This document shows positions 13,882-24,400 of a stretch of DNA of 35,948 bases, piece after piece. Numbering within the stretch: the stretch's first letter is position 1; every line of letters starts with the position of its first letter. Made by a program: the position numbers and the translations under genes. Origin of the DNA: Mycobacterium sp. 852002-51971_SCH5477799-a (GTDB lineage Bacteria > Actinomycetota > Actinomycetes > Mycobacteriales > Mycobacteriaceae); the NCBI RefSeq assembly GCF_001667145.1, contig NZ_LZIF01000074.1, forward strand, positions 1-35,948, written 5' to 3'. The notes under the pieces are model-generated. The model was given only the letters and a program-made list of their open reading frames with translations. It did no database searches and was not told the origin of the DNA.

Positions 13882-14316
13882 CTACGGCGCTTTCCGGAGG
13901 TCGGCGAGTGAGTTCCGTAGTCCACCGTCCAACCGGATCTGGGCTGCTGCCACCGCGATCATGATCGCCGCCGTCACCAGGTGGACTATCGCATCGGTGA
14001 CGTTGTTGGGAAAGTTGAACACGAAGGCGACCTGATGAGAGAAGAAGGCCCAAATGCCCGGCAGCGCACCGGCTATGGCGGCGAGCAGCAGATACAACAC
14101 GGACCACGACTTCCGCACCGCGAACACCAGGCCCGGGGCGAATAAGGCCAAACCCGCGACGGCGTGCCAGCCGTTGTAGTCCATTCCGAGCAGCTGCACG
14201 GTCGGCGCGTTGGGCCCGATCGCGAAGCTGGGATTGATGATGAAGCCGACCACCGCCTGAACGACGTGAACAACACAGATGATCAGCAGCCCGATCTGGG
14301 CGAAACTCCACCTCAC
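13882..14316 (-). CDS. DUF4383-like four-helix membrane protein
   Basis: This 144-aa protein has four predicted membrane helices: IGLLIICVVHVVQAVVGFII, GWHAVAGLALFAPGLVFAV, VLYLLLAAIAGALPGIWAFF and AIVHLVTAAIMIAVAAA. The NGWH motif after the first loop and the NNVTDAIVHL segment before the last helix match the DUF4383 family of small actinobacterial membrane proteins. The GTG start at 14316 is supported by AAGGGG six bases upstream. A 17-bp palindrome at 14351-14367 lies in its promoter region, suggesting control by a TetR-type repressor. The function of the family is unknown. Confidence 0.8.
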   Translation of the reverse strand: MRWSFAQIGLLIICVVHVVQAVVGFIINPSFAIGPNAPTVQLLGMDYNGWHAVAGLALFAPGLVFAVRKSWSVLYLLLAAIAGALPGIWAFFSHQVAFVFNFPNNVTDAIVHLVTAAIMIAVAAAQIRLDGGLRNSLADLRKAP

Positions 14317-14350
14317 GATGCACCCCTTGTGCGCGGCAAGATGGCCAGAA

Positions 14351-14367
14351 TACTACGTTCTGTAGTA
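14351..14367. promoter_or_regulatory. Perfect TACTAC-N5-GTAGTA palindrome, TetR-type operator candidate
   Basis: TACTACGTTCTGTAGTA is a perfect 6-bp inverted repeat with a 5-base spacer. It lies 35 bases upstream of the DUF4383-like gene and after the end of the cyclic-nucleotide-binding gene. The size and CTAC-N5-GTAG pattern are typical of actinobacterial TetR-family operators. No TetR gene is adjacent in the window. Confidence 0.55.
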
Positions 14368-14390
14368 GCCGTTTGCAACGCAGGCAGCCG

Positions 14391-14969
14391 CTACGCCGTG
14401 CCGTCCCGTTCGATCCACCGGGTAAGCGCATCTTCAAGCGCGGTCGCGACGTCCACACCGGCGCTCTGGGCGGCCTGCTCAAATCGCTCGACCAAGTCGG
14501 TGCGAACTGAGGCGCCCAACCTGGAGAACGGTGGTTTTGGCTTTGGCGGCAGGTCTACCGGCACGTGTCGCGCGACAGACGCGTCGATGATTTCGCGAAG
14601 TGCCGGTATCTGATTGAGCAAAGTGTCGAGATCGTCGCGTTCTATGCGCAATAACTCGGTCGGCCCCATCGTCGTCACGGTGGCAGAGCGCAGTCTCCCA
14701 CGGTGCAGCGCCGATTCGCCGATCACCTCGCCCGGCCCCAGCGCCGCGACGCGGTCCGAGCCGACGTACACCCCTACCTCCCCGCTGAGCAGGATGTAGC
14801 AGGAGTCCGACGGAGTTTGCTCATGAATCAACGGCAACGGGGCCGACGTCGAAGTGCGATGAGCTGCTCCGGCGAGACGCTGTAACTCAGCATCCGAGAA
14901 CTTACCGAATGTCTCGTACTGGCGTAGCCGACGAGCGTCTTCCTCAGATCGCTTCGCGTCTGCCTTCAT
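14391..14969 (-). CDS. Cyclic-nucleotide-binding (CRP-like sensory) domain protein
   Basis: The protein has 192 aa. Residues ~20-120 form a cNMP-binding jelly roll: SCYILLSGEVGVYVG, then the phosphate-binding cassette LGPGEVIGESALHRGRLRSATVTT with the Gly-Glu and Arg residues in place. There is no CRP-type helix-turn-helix. The C-terminal ~50 residues (LGASVRTDLVERFEQAAQSAGVD..ALEDALTRWIE) form a helical tail that could be a small dimerization or ribbon-helix-helix-like module. The ATG at 14969 has CAGGAG six bases upstream. It could sense cAMP, abundant in mycobacteria, but the output is unknown. It is upstream of and co-directional with the DUF4383-like gene. Confidence 0.85.
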   Translation of the reverse strand: MKADAKRSEEDARRLRQYETFGKFSDAELQRLAGAAHRTSTSAPLPLIHEQTPSDSCYILLSGEVGVYVGSDRVAALGPGEVIGESALHRGRLRSATVTTMGPTELLRIERDDLDTLLNQIPALREIIDASVARHVPVDLPPKPKPPFSRLGASVRTDLVERFEQAAQSAGVDVATALEDALTRWIERDGTA

Positions 14970-15066
14970 AGCGGACTCCTGAGGTGCGATGTGCCGCTGA
15001 CATCGACGAGCGTAACGCGCGCCGACAGAACACGATGCGGTATTGCGAACGCGGAGAGCGACTGCG

Positions 15067-16623
15067 TCAGTTTCGACCGGGAAGCCTCATCACCGCCCGC
15101 ACGATGGGCAGGAGCGATTTCTGCCAAAGTGTCCCCGAAATGCCAAGCGGCGGATCGAGATTGAACACACGTGCGGTCGCGATCGTCTGCGATTCGGTGT
15201 ACTTCAGCAGGCCTTCGGGGCCATGCCGGCGGCCGACGCCGGACTGGCCCATCCCGCCCATCGGCGCGCTGAGGCTGCCCCATGCGAATGCGTAGCCCTC
15301 GTTGACGTTCACCGTTCCCGACCGCAACCGCGCTGCGATCTGCTGGCCCTCTGCGGAGGAACCGGCCCACACACTGGCGTTGAGCCCGTACTCGGTGTCG
15401 TTGGCCTTCTCGACGGCTTCGTCCACGTCGGCGACCGGATAGATGGACACGACCGGCCCGAATGTCTCGTTGGCCGCGCACTGCATCTCGGGCGTGACAT
15501 CGGTCAGGACCGTCGGCTCGTAGAACAACGGCCCGATGTCGGGTCGTGCCTTTGCGCCCGCAATCACCTTGGCGCCCTTGGCTTTCGCATCGTCAACGTG
15601 ATCAGTCACGGCCTCCAGCTGGCCGGCGGAGATCAAGCTGCCCATGTCGACCGAGAAGTCATACGTGGTGCCCAGCTTCATGTTCCGCACCTGGGCGCCG
15701 AACTTGCCGATGAAATCGTCGGCGATGTCCTTTTCGACGTAGATCCGCTCGATCGAGATGCACAACTGGCCGGCGTTCGAGAAGCACGCACGCGTGGCCG
15801 CTTTGGCGGCCTTGTCGAGGTTGGCCCCGCGCGTGACGATCATCGCGTTCTTGCCCCCGAGTTCGGCCGAGAACCCGATCAGCCGCCGGCCCGCGTGTTC
15901 GGCGAGCTGTCTGCCCGTGGCGGTCGAGCCGGTGAACATCAGGTAGTCACAGTTGTCGATGATCGCGGTGCCCACCACCGAGCCCGGCCCGGGGACGATC
16001 GCATAGAGCGCTCGGGGCAGGCCGGCCTCGTACAACAGCTCGGCACACGCGAGCGCGCAATACGGGGTTTGGCTGTCCGGCTTGAGCACCACCGCGTTAC
16101 CCGCCAGCAGCGCCGGCACCGAGTCGGACGCCGTCAGCGTCATGGGGTAGTTCCACGGCGAAATCACCCCAACCACGCCCTTGGGCTGGTAACCGACCGT
16201 CGTCTTGCCGATGCCGGGGAGCAGCGCCTGCACCGTGCGAGGCTTGAGCAGGTCCGCCGACACGCGCACGTAATAGTTTGCGTTCGCTATCAAGTCGACG
16301 ATTTCCTCCTGTGCCGCCCACCGAGCCTTACCGGCCTCGGCTTGCAGGAGATCCATCAGGAACTCGCGGTTCTCGAAGACCAGGTCCCGATAGCGGCTGA
16401 TGACGTCGATGCGCTCGGTGACCGGGCGGTTCGCCCAAGCGACCTGGGCCGCCCGCGCCTCGGCGAATGCGGCTTCGACATCCTCGGCCGTGCCGATCGG
16501 GATCGTGGTCAGCGGGTTGCCGTTGAAGACCTCGTCGATCGTTTTGGTCTGGCGTGCTGTGGTGTCCTTGATCGCGGCCAATTGGCGGAGGCGATCGAAG
16601 ACCTCGGCAGACGGTACGGGCAT
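15067..16623 (-). CDS. gabD2: Succinate-semialdehyde dehydrogenase (NADP+), GabD2 type
   Basis: The protein has 518 aa and the full aldehyde dehydrogenase set. These are SPWNYP with Asn158 (oxyanion), KPDSQTP with Lys181 (cofactor), FTGSTATG (nucleotide-binding turn), FSAELGGKN with general base Glu254, and NAGQLCIS with nucleophile Cys288. From memory, the sequence closely follows M. tuberculosis Rv1731 (GabD2) over its whole length, including the C-terminal LWQKSLLPIVRAVMRLPGR tail. It oxidises succinic semialdehyde to succinate in the GABA/alpha-ketoglutarate bypass of the cytoplasmic TCA cycle. The ATG at 16623 has AAGGAC just upstream. A hairpin TGGCTC-CGCA-GAGCCA at 16668-16683 lies in its promoter region. 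Confidence 0.93.
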   Translation of the reverse strand: MPVPSAEVFDRLRQLAAIKDTTARQTKTIDEVFNGNPLTTIPIGTAEDVEAAFAEARAAQVAWANRPVTERIDVISRYRDLVFENREFLMDLLQAEAGKARWAAQEEIVDLIANANYYVRVSADLLKPRTVQALLPGIGKTTVGYQPKGVVGVISPWNYPMTLTASDSVPALLAGNAVVLKPDSQTPYCALACAELLYEAGLPRALYAIVPGPGSVVGTAIIDNCDYLMFTGSTATGRQLAEHAGRRLIGFSAELGGKNAMIVTRGANLDKAAKAATRACFSNAGQLCISIERIYVEKDIADDFIGKFGAQVRNMKLGTTYDFSVDMGSLISAGQLEAVTDHVDDAKAKGAKVIAGAKARPDIGPLFYEPTVLTDVTPEMQCAANETFGPVVSIYPVADVDEAVEKANDTEYGLNASVWAGSSAEGQQIAARLRSGTVNVNEGYAFAWGSLSAPMGGMGQSGVGRRHGPEGLLKYTESQTIATARVFNLDPPLGISGTLWQKSLLPIVRAVMRLPGRN

Positions 16624-16667
16624 GTCCTTACCTCTCGCAGAGCACGGGTGTTTAAAGACCAGACTAT

Positions 16668-16683
16668 TGGCTCCGCAGAGCCA
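16668..16683. promoter_or_regulatory. Short perfect inverted repeat upstream of gabD2
   Basis: TGGCTC-CGCA-GAGCCA is a 6-bp perfect inverted repeat with a 4-base loop, 45 bases upstream of the gabD2 start and before the ANTAR coding region. It may be an operator shared by the divergent genes or a chance hairpin. Confidence 0.25.
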
Positions 16684-16781
16684 GGCCCGTGGGTGGACGC
16701 AATCGGTGCGCTCAGCTGCGGGTTAGACGCTTCGGCAAACGGGTCGTGGCATACGAGTGCGCAACCACGGTCGCTCCGAAG

Positions 16782-17103
16782 TGATCGCCCGAGAAATGGT
16801 CCGGGGGGTCAGCGCCGTGGAAACCGGCCTTCACCTCCGGCACCAGCAGGCGCTGCCACGGAGAACAGGCAACTGAAGCGCGCGATCGCTACCCGAGACA
16901 TGATCGGCCAGGCCAAGGGCATGCTGATGGAGCGATTCAATATCGACGCCGATCGAGCGTTCGGTCTGTTGACCAGACTCTCGCAGGAGACCAACACCCG
17001 GGTCGGGGAGATTGCTCGCAACCTGGCTCAAACGCAGCACCCGCCACGTTCGTGCCGAGGCGCCCTTAAGACGCGCAAGAAGCCGGTCGGGCTCAGATAT
17101 TAG
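16782..17103 (+). pseudogene. ANTAR-domain (RNA-binding antiterminator) protein, N-terminus apparently frameshifted
   Basis: From 16861, frame 1 encodes a clear ANTAR domain: ENRQLKRAIATRDMIGQAKGMLMERF, then IDADRAFGLLTRLSQETNTRVGEIARNLA. Such domains bind dual-hexaloop RNA and act in transcription antitermination. Upstream in this frame there is only low-complexity proline/arginine-rich translation (e.g. PSPPAPAGAAT) and a distant GTG at 16693. In frame 2, GTG 16782 opens VIAREMVRGVSAVETGLHLRHQQAL, which reads as the natural helical lead-in, and it stops at 16872-16874. The two halves join sensibly near 16850, so a single frameshift probably broke the gene. The C-terminal tail after the domain (PPRSCRGALKTRKKP) is basic. 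A sequencing error is the alternative. Confidence 0.6.
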
Positions 17104-17201
17104 TGGCGGCGTGCCCGAATCGATTGCGGCGCAACGCGAATGCGTGCGGTGGACCGAGCGGGTCGGCTGTCGATCTGGCGGGTAAGAACAGAACGCCCTG
17201 C

Positions 17202-17207
17202 TACCCT
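17202..17207 (+). promoter_or_regulatory. Candidate -10 box (TACCCT) for a leaderless transcript
   Basis: TACCCT fits TANNNT and ends six bases before the ATG at 17214. This supports the short start and leaderless transcription of the lipoprotein gene. Confidence 0.4.
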
Positions 17208-17213
17208 CCTTCA

Positions 17214-17606
17214 ATGCAGTTCAGGACAGCTGCGATCGCTCAAGCAGCATTAGTCGTCGCAGGTTGCGGCGGTGGGTCAAACCCGACATCAGCTCCAACG
17301 GTGACCTCCACGCGAGACGTCACCCAAACCGTCACGGTGACGTTGCCACCGCCACCATTCACACCTAAGGCGATCATTGAAACCGATGGAACGTTTCGAG
17401 TGGGTACCGACATCGTGCCGGGCACGTACCGCTCGGGCGGCACCAGCCCTGAAGGTGAATCCGATTGCTATTGGGCGAGGCTGAGGAGTCTCAAACCGAC
17501 CGACATCATCGATAGCGGCATCGGCACTGGTGCTCAGGTAGTGACGATCCAGCCGAGTGATAGAGCCTTCTTGACGCATAGTTGCCAGAGCTGGCAGAAA
17601 CAGTGA
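17214..17606 (+). CDS. Secreted lipoprotein with Cys-containing C-terminal domain
   Basis: The protein has 130 aa from ATG 17214. An upstream in-frame start at 17103 would bury the signal peptide, and a TANNNT box lies six bases before 17214. Residues 1-17 form a lipoprotein signal peptide ending in the lipobox VAGC (lipidated Cys18). A Thr/Ser/Pro-rich linker follows (SNPTSAPTVTSTRDVTQTVTVTLPPPP). The C-terminal ~75 residues (GTFRVGTDIVPGTYRSGG...CYWARL...GAQVVTIQPSDRAFLTHSCQSW) resemble a domain common in secreted actinobacterial proteins. It has two cysteines that may pair. It would be anchored outside the plasma membrane. The role is unknown. Confidence 0.85.
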   Translation: MQFRTAAIAQAALVVAGCGGGSNPTSAPTVTSTRDVTQTVTVTLPPPPFTPKAIIETDGTFRVGTDIVPGTYRSGGTSPEGESDCYWARLRSLKPTDIIDSGIGTGAQVVTIQPSDRAFLTHSCQSWQKQ

Positions 17607-18390
17607 CCAACCGCCGAGGCCGTCACAGCTACGACCATCGCGGCGCTGCTGCCTAATCACGTTAAGACACAGCGGATTCGACAGTAACGATTGGCGAGCA
17701 GAGCGTGGACCACACCCCAACGGCGGCCTGATCCTCAGCTTTCGTCGGTGCGCGCCCTGTGTGGGACCATAGCTGAGGCGGTGAAGCCAAGTTTGCACTT
17801 GCTAATTGACTATGGCGAAAAGTCGCCAATAGCTCGGCGGGTGACTGTGCCGAAGGAGGCGGTCCCGCCACGAACGACAGCAGCCGTGCCCGGTGTCAGA
17901 CTGCCAGCGCGGAAGCCAATTACGCGAACGTTAATTCAGTTGTACGCGTGCACAATTGCGGTTTGCTGGCGCGGCTTGCAGCCTCGGCGTGTACGTTAGA
18001 GGTGACTCGCCCCCCATACCGGCGCTGCAATCGCGGCCTTCGACCGCAAGCGAAGCCCCGGTCGAGGCACTGGGCACGGATAGGGAAGCCGGGCGGTTGC
18101 GCAGAAGTCATGCAGCGCAGGGGAGTTGATGCGACGGACAAGCTTTGTATGAAGCGCTGAGCTGACACTTACTCGGCGCAAGGGGCATCTGCACGATGGG
18201 TCGGGCTATGAAGTTTTTCACGTCGTTCCGGGCGCGGCAAAATCGGCCTGCATACGGCCGGAGAGCGAACTACGACAGATTTTGTTTGGCGTCGCGGCGG
18301 TGTGGTAGTAGTACAGTGATCGATTACGCGAAAAATCAAGCAGCGCCGAATATTTGACACGTGCGCACCACCTAACCCTTGGAGTGTTTC
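17607..18390. other. Long upstream region of the NRPS gene
   Basis: These ~780 bases contain no gene I can support; short frames on both strands lack protein-like character. TGGCGA-AAAG-TCGCCA at 17813-17828 is a perfect 6-bp hairpin flanked by further CTA/TAG pairing, a possible terminator or operator. TTGACA occurs at 18354-18359 without a convincing -10 box. GGAG at 18381-18384 is the ribosome-binding site for the NRPS. The long leader suggests complex regulation or a former gene. Confidence 0.45.
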
Positions 18391-21300
18391 ATGGGCGATG
18401 CCGACCGTGTCTTTCCGCTGACGCGGGGCCAGTTGGCCATTTGGCTTGCGCAGCAAACCAGTCACTTCGACGCAGAGTGGCAGCTGGGCGTGCTGGTGCG
18501 GATAGAGGGCATCTTAGACCGTGCTCTCCTGGAGCGCGCGATTCGGCACGTGGTGGGCGAAGCCGAAACGCTTAGGGCGACTTTTTTCCAGGTGGGGGGC
18601 GAAGTCCTCCAACAGGCAATCGACGACCCGGACGTCGAGCTCACCTATTACGACCTACGTGGCTCGCAGGATCCCGTGCATGAAGCCCGCGAGAGGGCGT
18701 CGTCAATCCAACAAACAACGCTGCCGCTCACCGGCCCACTGTTCAAGTTTGCGTTGTTCCAGACCGGAACTGACGAATACTACTGGCTGGGATGCTTTCA
18801 CCACATAGTCATCGACGGCTTAGGCATTTCACTAATAGGCCGCCGGATTGCGGCGGTGTATTCCGCACTAGCATCGGGCGCGGTCGTTTCTCCTGCCTTC
18901 TTTGGAACGTTGCACGAACTGGTTGGCGACGAGCTCCGATACGAAGAGTCCGCCGACTATAGGGATGATCAAGAATATTGGGCCGCGACCCTCCCTTCGG
19001 GGGACGACCCCGATTACCGGTTGCCCCAAGTGGCTTCCGACCGCAATTCGTATTTGCCTTCCGCGCCTGTGCAATTGGATCCGGCCGTGGTGGCGCAAAT
19101 CAAGACGTTGTCCAAAGCGTTGGGCATCCGTCGATCGTCGGTCCTGACCGCGGCATGTGCACTGTTGGTGCACGGGTTCTGTGCCAACGGTTCGGAAGAG
19201 GTGGTGCTCGACTTCCCGGTCAGCAGGCGCGTGCGCCCAGAATCAAAGCTGCTGCCGGGAATGGTGGCTGGGGTCGTACCACTCGTGTTGAAGACATCGC
19301 CGCAATCGTCGGTCACCGAGTTCTGTAAGCATGTCGATTCTCGAATCCGGGAAACGTTGCGGCACCAGCGTTTTCCGGTGCAGGTTCTGGACGGCGAAGG
19401 CAACTCCCGAGACCCGCGACAAGCGGCGAATCGTGTGGTGATCAACCACATTCTGGCCAGGCTCAACCTGAGCTTCGCAGATACTCCTGGAACAGCGGAA
19501 TACACCACGTTTGGGCCGGTTGGTAATTTCGGATTCTTCTTCCTCGGATTCGGCGATCAGCATCTGCTCAGCACCCTCGGCGCCGGGCACCCATTCTCGA
19601 ATTTCGACGTTTCGGATTTAGCAAACCGGTTGCAACGAATCCTGGCCGCGATGGCGGAGTTGCCGAGCCGGCGGTTGGTGTCGCTGGATGTGTTAGCTGT
19701 CGCCGAGGAGCCCTGCCTGAAACGGTGGGGCAACGGTGTGCTGGTGACCGAGCCGTCCCCGACGGCGGTGTCGGTTCCGGAATTGTTCGGTGCGCAGGTG
19801 GCCCGTGCTCCGGAGGCGGTCGCGCTGGTATGCGGTGAGCGTTCCTGGACTTATCGCGAGTTGGATGAGGCCGCAAATCGGGTGGCGCATTTGTTGGCCG
19901 GGTATGGGATTGGCCCCGGCGAGTGCGTGGCGTTGTTACTGCCGCGTTCGGCAGAGGCGATCGTGGCGATTTTGGCGGTGCTGAAGACCGGAGCCGGCTA
20001 TCTGCCCGTTGACCCGGCGGTGCCGGCGGCGCGGTTGGAGTTCATGCTTGGCGACGCGGAGCCGGTTGCGGCAGTGACCACCGCCGGGCTGGCCGAGCGG
20101 CTGGACGGCCAGCACCTGAGGGTCATCGACATCAACGACCCCAACATCCTCGATTACCCGTCGACGGGCTTGCCGGGGCCGGCCCCCGACGACATCGCCC
20201 ACATCATCTACACCTCGGGAACCACCGGCGTGCCCAAAGGGGTGGCGATCACCCAGCAGAACGTCGCTCAACTCCTCGACTCGTTGAGCGCGGGCCTGCC
20301 GCCGAAACAGGTTTGGACACAGTGTCATTCGTATGCGTTCGACTTTTCGGTGTGGGAAATCTGGGGCGCGCTGCTGCATGGGGGGCGGCTGGTGGTGGTG
20401 CCCGAAGACGTGGCGGGCTCGCCGGAGGATTTTCATGCCTTGCTGGTCGGTCAAGGCGTCAGTGTGTTGACCCAGACGCCGTCGGCGGTGGGGATGCTCG
20501 CACCCGAAGGCTTGGAGTCGACGGCGTTGCTGGTGGGCGGTGAGCCGTGCCCGGCCGAGGTGGTTGATCGGTGGGCGCCGGGCCGGATGATGGTCAACGC
20601 CTACGGTCCGACCGAGACCACGGTGTATGCCGCGATGAGTGCGCCGCTGGCGGCGGGCTCGGGGACACCGCCGATCGGTGCGGCGGTATCGGGGGCGGCT
20701 CTGTTTGTCCTGGATGGTTGGTTGCGTCCGGTGCCGGCGGGGGTGGTCGGTGAGTTGTATGTGGCGGGTCGAGGCGTTGCCTACGGGTATGTGCGGCGGG
20801 CGGGATTGACCGGATCGCGGTTCGTGGCGTGTCCGTTCGGTAAAGCGGGGACGCGGATGTACCGCACCGGCGACCTGGTGTCATGGGGTCCCGATGGGCA
20901 GCTGCGGTACGTGGGGCGTGCTGATGATCAGGTCAAGATCCGCGGATACCGCATCGAACTGGCCGAAGTTCAGGCGGCGCTGGCTGGGATGGACGGCGTG
21001 CAGCAGGCCGTGGTGCTCGCGCGCGAGGACCGCCCCGGCGACAAGCGCCTGGTTGGTTACGTCACCGGCCCTGTGGACCCGGCAGAGGTCCGAGCCGTGC
21101 TGACCGAGCGGCTTCCTGGGCACATGGTCCCCGCGGCGGTGGTGGCGCTGGACGTCTTGCCGTTGACCCCCAACGGCAAGCTCGACACCCGCGCGCTTCC
21201 GGCGCCGAGCTACCAGGACGTCGACCATTACCGCGCCCCGGGCAACGCCGTCGAGGAGATCCTGACCGATATCTACGGCGAGGTTCTGGGGCTGGAGGGC

Positions 21301-21480
21301 GTCGGCGTCGACGACTCGTTCTTCGAGCTGGGCGGCGACAGCATTCTGTCGATGCAGGTGGTGGCGCGAGCCCGTGCCGCTGGCCTACTGTGCCGCCCCC
21401 GTGACATTTTCGTCGAGCAGACCGTGGCACGGCTTGCCCTGGTGGCCGGCGTGGCCGACGGCGAGGCCGGCCCGATCGAT
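18391..21480 (+). other. NRPS module 1: C-A-T (D-amino-acid module, with E domain following)
   Basis: The C domain has HHIVIDG at residues 137-143 and reads as a lipoinitiation-type starter domain. The A domain spans ~19770-21200, with [11 protein letters not shown] at 20209 and FDFSVWE at 20338. Read against GrsA positions, its pocket is D-F-W-T-L-G-A-V-Y-(K). The T domain has LGGDSI with Ser984 (codon 21340) for phosphopantetheine. The code gives no confident substrate; an aromatic residue would fit a PstA-like product but is not shown by the code. Confidence 0.85.
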
Positions 21481-24400
21481 GAGGGCACCGGGCCGCTGGT
21501 AGCCACCCCGATCATGCGCTGGCTACAGGACGTGGACGCCCCGATAGAGCAGTTCAACCAGACGGTCGTCGTGCTCGCACCCGCCGGCGCGACCGATGCG
21601 GACGTCGTCGTGCTGCTGCAGGCCTTGCTGGATCGGCACCCCATGCTGCGCCTCCGGGTGGACGACGACGGCGCCGGGGGCTGGTCGCTGCAGGTGCCCG
21701 AAGCGGGTTCGACCGATGCCGGCGCATGTCTGTCGTCGGTGCACGCGCTCTCCGATGAGGCGTTGAAAACAGCGCGGTCACAGTTGAATCCGGCGGCCGG
21801 CGTGATGCTCAGCGCGCTATGGGTCGGCTCCACTGGCCAGCTGGTGGTGATCATTCATCATCTGGCCGTCGACGGGGTTTCGTGGCGGATCTTGCTGGAG
21901 GACCTCAACATCGCTTGGGCTCAGCACCGCGCCGGGCAGCCGGTAGACCTGCCGGTGACCGGAACGTCCTTCGTCAGTTGGGCGTCGCTGCTGGCCCAAA
22001 AAGCGCGAACCCCCGAGATCGCCGGACTGGCCGCGGCGTGGCGGCGGCCGGCGGCAATCCCGGCCGCACTGCCCGCGGTGCAGCCCGGACTGGACACCTA
22101 CGCCACGGCTGGGCATCTGTCGCTGGACTTGGATGCCGAGACGACCCGGATGCTGCTCGGCGAGGTGCCCGCGGCATTCCATTCCGGGGTGCACGAGATC
22201 CTGCTGATCGCGTTCGGGCTGGCGGCGGCGGAGTTTCTGGGCACCGGCGCCGCATCGATCGGCATCGACGTCGAGGGCCATGGACGTCACGAGGAGCTCG
22301 CCGCAAACGTGGACTTGTCACGCACAGTCGGATGGTTCACCACCAAGTACCCCGTGTCGTTGGGGGTCGGCGGCTTGCGCTGGAGTCAGGTGATCGCCGG
22401 CGATGCGGCCTTGGGGGCGGTAGTCAAGGACGCAAAGGAACAGTTGCGCGCCCTGCCGCACGGGCTGACCTACGGCCTGCTCCGGTACTTGAATCCCGAC
22501 GTCGAGCTGGGCGGGTCGGACCCGGCGATCGGCTTCAACTATCTGGGCCGTTTTGGCGCCCCGGCGGGCGATCGGTCCGGTGATGGTTGGCGGTTCGGTC
22601 AGGAAGGCTGGTCGCTGACCGGTGCGGCCGGGGCGATGCCCATGCCGCTGGCGCACACCGTGGAACTCAACGCCGGCACCGTCGACGCCGACACCGGCCC
22701 GTATCTGCACGCCGACTGGACGTGGGCGCCCTCGGCCCTTGATGGCGCGGCGGTTAATCGCTTGAGCCAGTTGTGGTTTGACGCTCTGGCCGGTATCTGC
22801 GCGCACGTGCGGGCCGGTGGGGGCGGGCTGACACCGTCCGACATCGCGCCCGCGCGCCTCAGCCAGCAGCAGATCGACGAGCTGTGCCGGCAAGAGCGGA
22901 TCGCCGACATACTGCCGCTGACCCCCTTGCAACAGGGGCTGCTGTTTCACGCCAGCACGGCGCAGGGCGGCGACGACGAGATGTACGCGCTGCAGCTTGA
23001 TTTCACTGTCAGCGGCGCCCTCGACCCCGACCGGCTGCGCGACGCGGTGCACGTGGTGGTCAACCGGCATCCCCATTTGGTGGCGCGGTTCTGCACGCAG
23101 TTCGACGAGCCGGTGCAAGTCATCCCGGCCGATCCCGCGGCGCAGTGGCGGTTTGTCGATCTTCGTGCCGCCGGCGGTGACGTCGACGCGGATACCTTCA
23201 TCCAGGACATATCCGCCAACGAGCGCGACGCGGTTTGCGACCTAGCCGGTGGGCCCGTCTTCCGGGCCGCCCTGATTCGCATTGCGGAGCGCCGGCACCG
23301 GTTTGTGCTGACGTTTCATCACATCCTGGTGGATGGCTGGTCGCTACCGATCTTGCTGCGCGAGATATTCGCCAGCTACTACGAGCAGCCGCTGCCCGCG
23401 ACGGTCTCCTATCGCACCTTCCTCATCTGGCTGGCCGATCGCGACCTCGACGCCGCCCGCGCGGCCTGGCGTGATGCGTTGGCCGGCTTCGACACCCCCA
23501 CGCTCGTCGGCCCTCAGGATCGGTTGGGACAGGGGCGGCGGGGCTTCGCGTCGTCCAGCGTGCCCGAGCCGACCACGCAGGCCCTCAAGGAGCTGGCGCG
23601 CTCCTGCCACGCCACCGTCAGCACCGTGCTGCAGGGCGCCTGGGCGCTGCTCCTCACCTCACTGACCGGCCAACACGACGTCGCCTTCGGCACCCCGCGG
23701 TCACGGGCGGGCCAGTCCGAAGTGCCCGGCGCGGAGTCGATGGTCGGGCTGCTGATCAACACCGTGCCGGTACGGGTGAGGATCACGGCGACGACTACCA
23801 CGGCAGACCTACTGGCCCAGCTGCAAAGCACCCACAACGATCTGCTCGAGCACCAGCATCTGGCGCTGATCGACATCCATCGCGTCACGGGCCATGAACA
23901 GCTTTTCGACACGCTCTTCGTGTACGAGAACTACCCGATCGACACCATCGTGCCGTCCGACGCCGATGCGGACGCGTTGGCCATCACGGAGTTCACCAAT
24001 CTCGAATACAACCACTACCCCTTGACGATGGAAGCCCTGCCGGGGCGCGAGATAGACCTGCGGGTCGAGTACGACACCGAGGTCTTCGACGCGGCCGGGA
24101 TCGAGGCCCTCATCGAGCGGCTGCAGCGGGTGCTGGTCGCGATGACCGCAGATCCCACGCGGCCGCTGTCGACGGTGAATCTGCTCGATCGTGGTGAGCA
24201 GGAGCTGGTGTTGTCTCGGTGGTCCGGCGCACAGGTCGCGGCACCGGTCGGGATGGCCCCGGAGTTGTTGGCCGCGGCGATGAGCGCAGACCCGGATGCG
24301 GTGGCGGCGCTGGACGGTGGCCGGACTATCTCGTATCGCGAGCTCGATCAATGGTCGACGCGACTGGCGCGTGTGCTGATCGAAGCCGGCGTCGGTCCGG

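Noticed and set aside
13484..14482. 332-codon minus-strand open frame
   Set aside because: It overlaps the DUF4383-like and 45-aa genes in another frame and reads as Arg/Gly/Ala-rich noise.
15043..17103. 686-codon plus-strand open frame across gabD2
   Set aside because: It is antisense to the well-conserved gabD2 gene, and its translation is Arg/Gly/Pro/His-rich with no motif. Only the last ~80 codons (the ANTAR domain) are real.
18354..18359. TTGACA as a -35 box for the NRPS promoter
   Set aside because: No TANNNT-like -10 hexamer is present at 16-19 bases downstream, so it is left unassigned.
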